Source: an uncultured Flavobacteriaceae bacterium
Lineage (GTDB): Bacteria > Bacteroidota > Bacteroidia > Flavobacteriales > Flavobacteriaceae
NCBI GenBank assembly: GCA_947311745.1
Contig: CAMZLT010000194.1
Location: forward strand, 1-6,716
DNA: 6,716 bases
Direction: 5' to 3'
The number at the start of each line of letters is the position of its first letter. Position 1 is the first letter of the stretch. A program made the translations under genes and the position numbers. Below, piece by piece: positions 5,704 through 6,716 of this stretch. The notes under the pieces were generated by a model, which was not told the DNA's origin, made no database searches, and saw only the letters and a program-made list of their open reading frames with translations.

Positions 5704-6716
5704 ATGAAAAAGATAGTATTTCTCTTTTTTGCATTAATTCCGTTTTTTGCTGTATCGCAAAATAAAAATACAGTTACAAAATCTATTTTATTAAAAAACG
5801 ACACTATTAAAATAGATTCAGTTAGTATTATGCCTTTTTATTTTTCCATTATTGGAAACAATGACAAAAAGATAGATACGAGTCGGTTTAAAGTTGACTA
5901 TGTAAATTCATTACTAATTCTTAAAGACACTACTCTTTTTAATAAAAAAATACAACTAACCTATCAAAAATACCCTGCTTTTCTTACCAAAAAATACCAA
6001 GATTTAGACACCAATTTAATCGTTAATAATACAAATGATCGGTCAAAATTATATGGTGTCCCTAAAAATAGTAATAAAAATGATAATCCATTTAAAGGTT
6101 TAGAAACTAAAGGAAATATTTCTAGAGGAATAACCATGGGAAACAACCAAGATGGCGTTTTAGACTCTAATTTAAAACTACAAATTCAAGGAAATTTATC
6201 TAGCAGAGTAAAAATCCGAGCAAATATAATTGATAGCAACATCCCTATACAAAACAACGGTTACACACAACGATTAGATCAATTTGACAAAGTATTTATT
6301 GAATTATTTACCGATTCTTGGCGTGTTACAGCTGGTGATTTGAATTTTAAAAACCAACAAAATAAATACCTGAATTTTACCAAAAGAGTTTCTGGTATAT
6401 CCTTAGAAACCAAACTAAAACACAAAAATTCTAAAACCAATTTATACACATCAGGAGCTTTGGTACGTGGCAAATTTACAAGCATCAATATTCAAGCACA
6501 AAATGCTAATCAAGGACCTTACAAAATAACTAGTTTAGAAAACACCTATTACTTACTTATTGAAAATTCTGAAACTGTTTATGTAAATGGTTTGCCAATA
6601 AAAAGAGGAAAAGACAACGATTATACCATAGATTACAACACAGCAGAAATTACTTTTAATCCAACTTTCCCGATAAATGCAACTATGCGAATTTATGTAG
6701 AATTTCAAATTAGCGA
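5704..6716 (+). CDS. Large secreted or outer-membrane Bacteroidota protein, 5' part (uncharacterised family)
   Basis: An open frame from the ATG at 5704 runs 337 codons to the window edge without a stop, so the gene is cut by the edge. The N-terminus is a signal peptide with KK at 2-3, a hydrophobic core at about 4-16 and probable cleavage before Q19. A short N-terminal domain follows (about 20-100), then a linker rich in Asn/Lys/Asp (about 105-130). From about residue 133 comes a segment I associate with long uncharacterised Bacteroidota surface proteins: GNISRGITMGNNQD at 138-151, SNLKLQIQGNLSSRV at 154-168, NIPIQNNGYTQRLDQFDKVFI at about 179-199 and TAGDLNF at 207-213. It resembles outer-membrane barrel strands with turns. 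Near the window end, VYVNGLPIKRG followed by NDYTIDYNTAEITF resembles an extracytoplasmic beta-motif seen in large envelope proteins. The function is unknown. The family call comes from memory of these motifs and not from a search. Confidence 0.8.
   Translation, partial: MKKIVFLFFALIPFFAVSQNKNTVTKSILLKNDTIKIDSVSIMPFYFSIIGNNDKKIDTSRFKVDYVNSLLILKDTTLFNKKIQLTYQKYPAFLTKKYQDLDTNLIVNNTNDRSKLYGVPKNSNKNDNPFKGLETKGNISRGITMGNNQDGVLDSNLKLQIQGNLSSRVKIRANIIDSNIPIQNNGYTQRLDQFDKVFIELFTDSWRVTAGDLNFKNQQNKYLNFTKRVSGISLETKLKHKNSKTNLYTSGALVRGKFTSINIQAQNANQGPYKITSLENTYYLLIENSETVYVNGLPIKRGKDNDYTIDYNTAEITFNPTFPINATMRIYVEFQIS

Noticed and set aside
5964..6488. Minus-strand frames of 60 and 69 codons near the right end
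   Set aside because: They are opposite the long open frame starting at 5704, which has a signal peptide and patterned motifs and continues through the window edge.

Overview
The window looks like chromosomal DNA of a member of the Bacteroidota, most likely the family Flavobacteriaceae. The reasons are very AT-rich DNA with Lys/Asn/Ile-rich proteins, no Shine-Dalgarno sequences ahead of the starts, promoter boxes of the Bacteroidota TAnnTTTG type, short signal peptides that end just before a Gln, and family-level protein features (a TonB with a PK-repeat linker and paired cysteines, a separate transketolase C-terminal subunit, and a very large secreted Bacteroidota-specific protein). The genus cannot be told from the sequence. 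No mobile element, CRISPR array, tRNA or rRNA was seen.

Layout. (1) Positions 1-919, plus strand: the last 21 codons of an exbD-like gene, then one base later a complete TonB-type energy transducer. This is the end of an operon that energises outer-membrane transport. (2) Positions 920-1281: a 362-base AT-rich non-coding stretch between convergent genes. (3) Positions 1282-2855, minus strand: a transketolase C-terminal subunit followed 5 bases later by a small signal-peptide-bearing outer-membrane beta-barrel protein. A good promoter lies in the 60 bases upstream, overlapping an inverted repeat. (4) Positions 2916-4821, minus strand: smpB, a UbiA-family prenyltransferase and maf, separated by 3 and 10 bases and clearly one operon. 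(5) Positions 4822-4902: a divergent promoter region with a -7 box on each strand. (6) Positions 4903-6716, plus strand: a TatD-family metal-dependent hydrolase, then after 33 bases the first 337 codons of a large secreted or outer-membrane protein that runs off the window.

Functionally this is mostly housekeeping: envelope energy coupling, central carbon metabolism, trans-translation (SmpB), nucleotide house-cleaning (Maf), isoprenoid-lipid synthesis (UbiA family), nuclease/hydrolase (TatD) and cell-surface proteins. No new defence or mobile system was found. The items most worth a second look are the truncated surface protein, the transketolase half without its partner next to it, the archaeal-type prenyltransferase signature, the overlapping promoter/terminator-like palindrome, and a probably near-leaderless smpB transcript.
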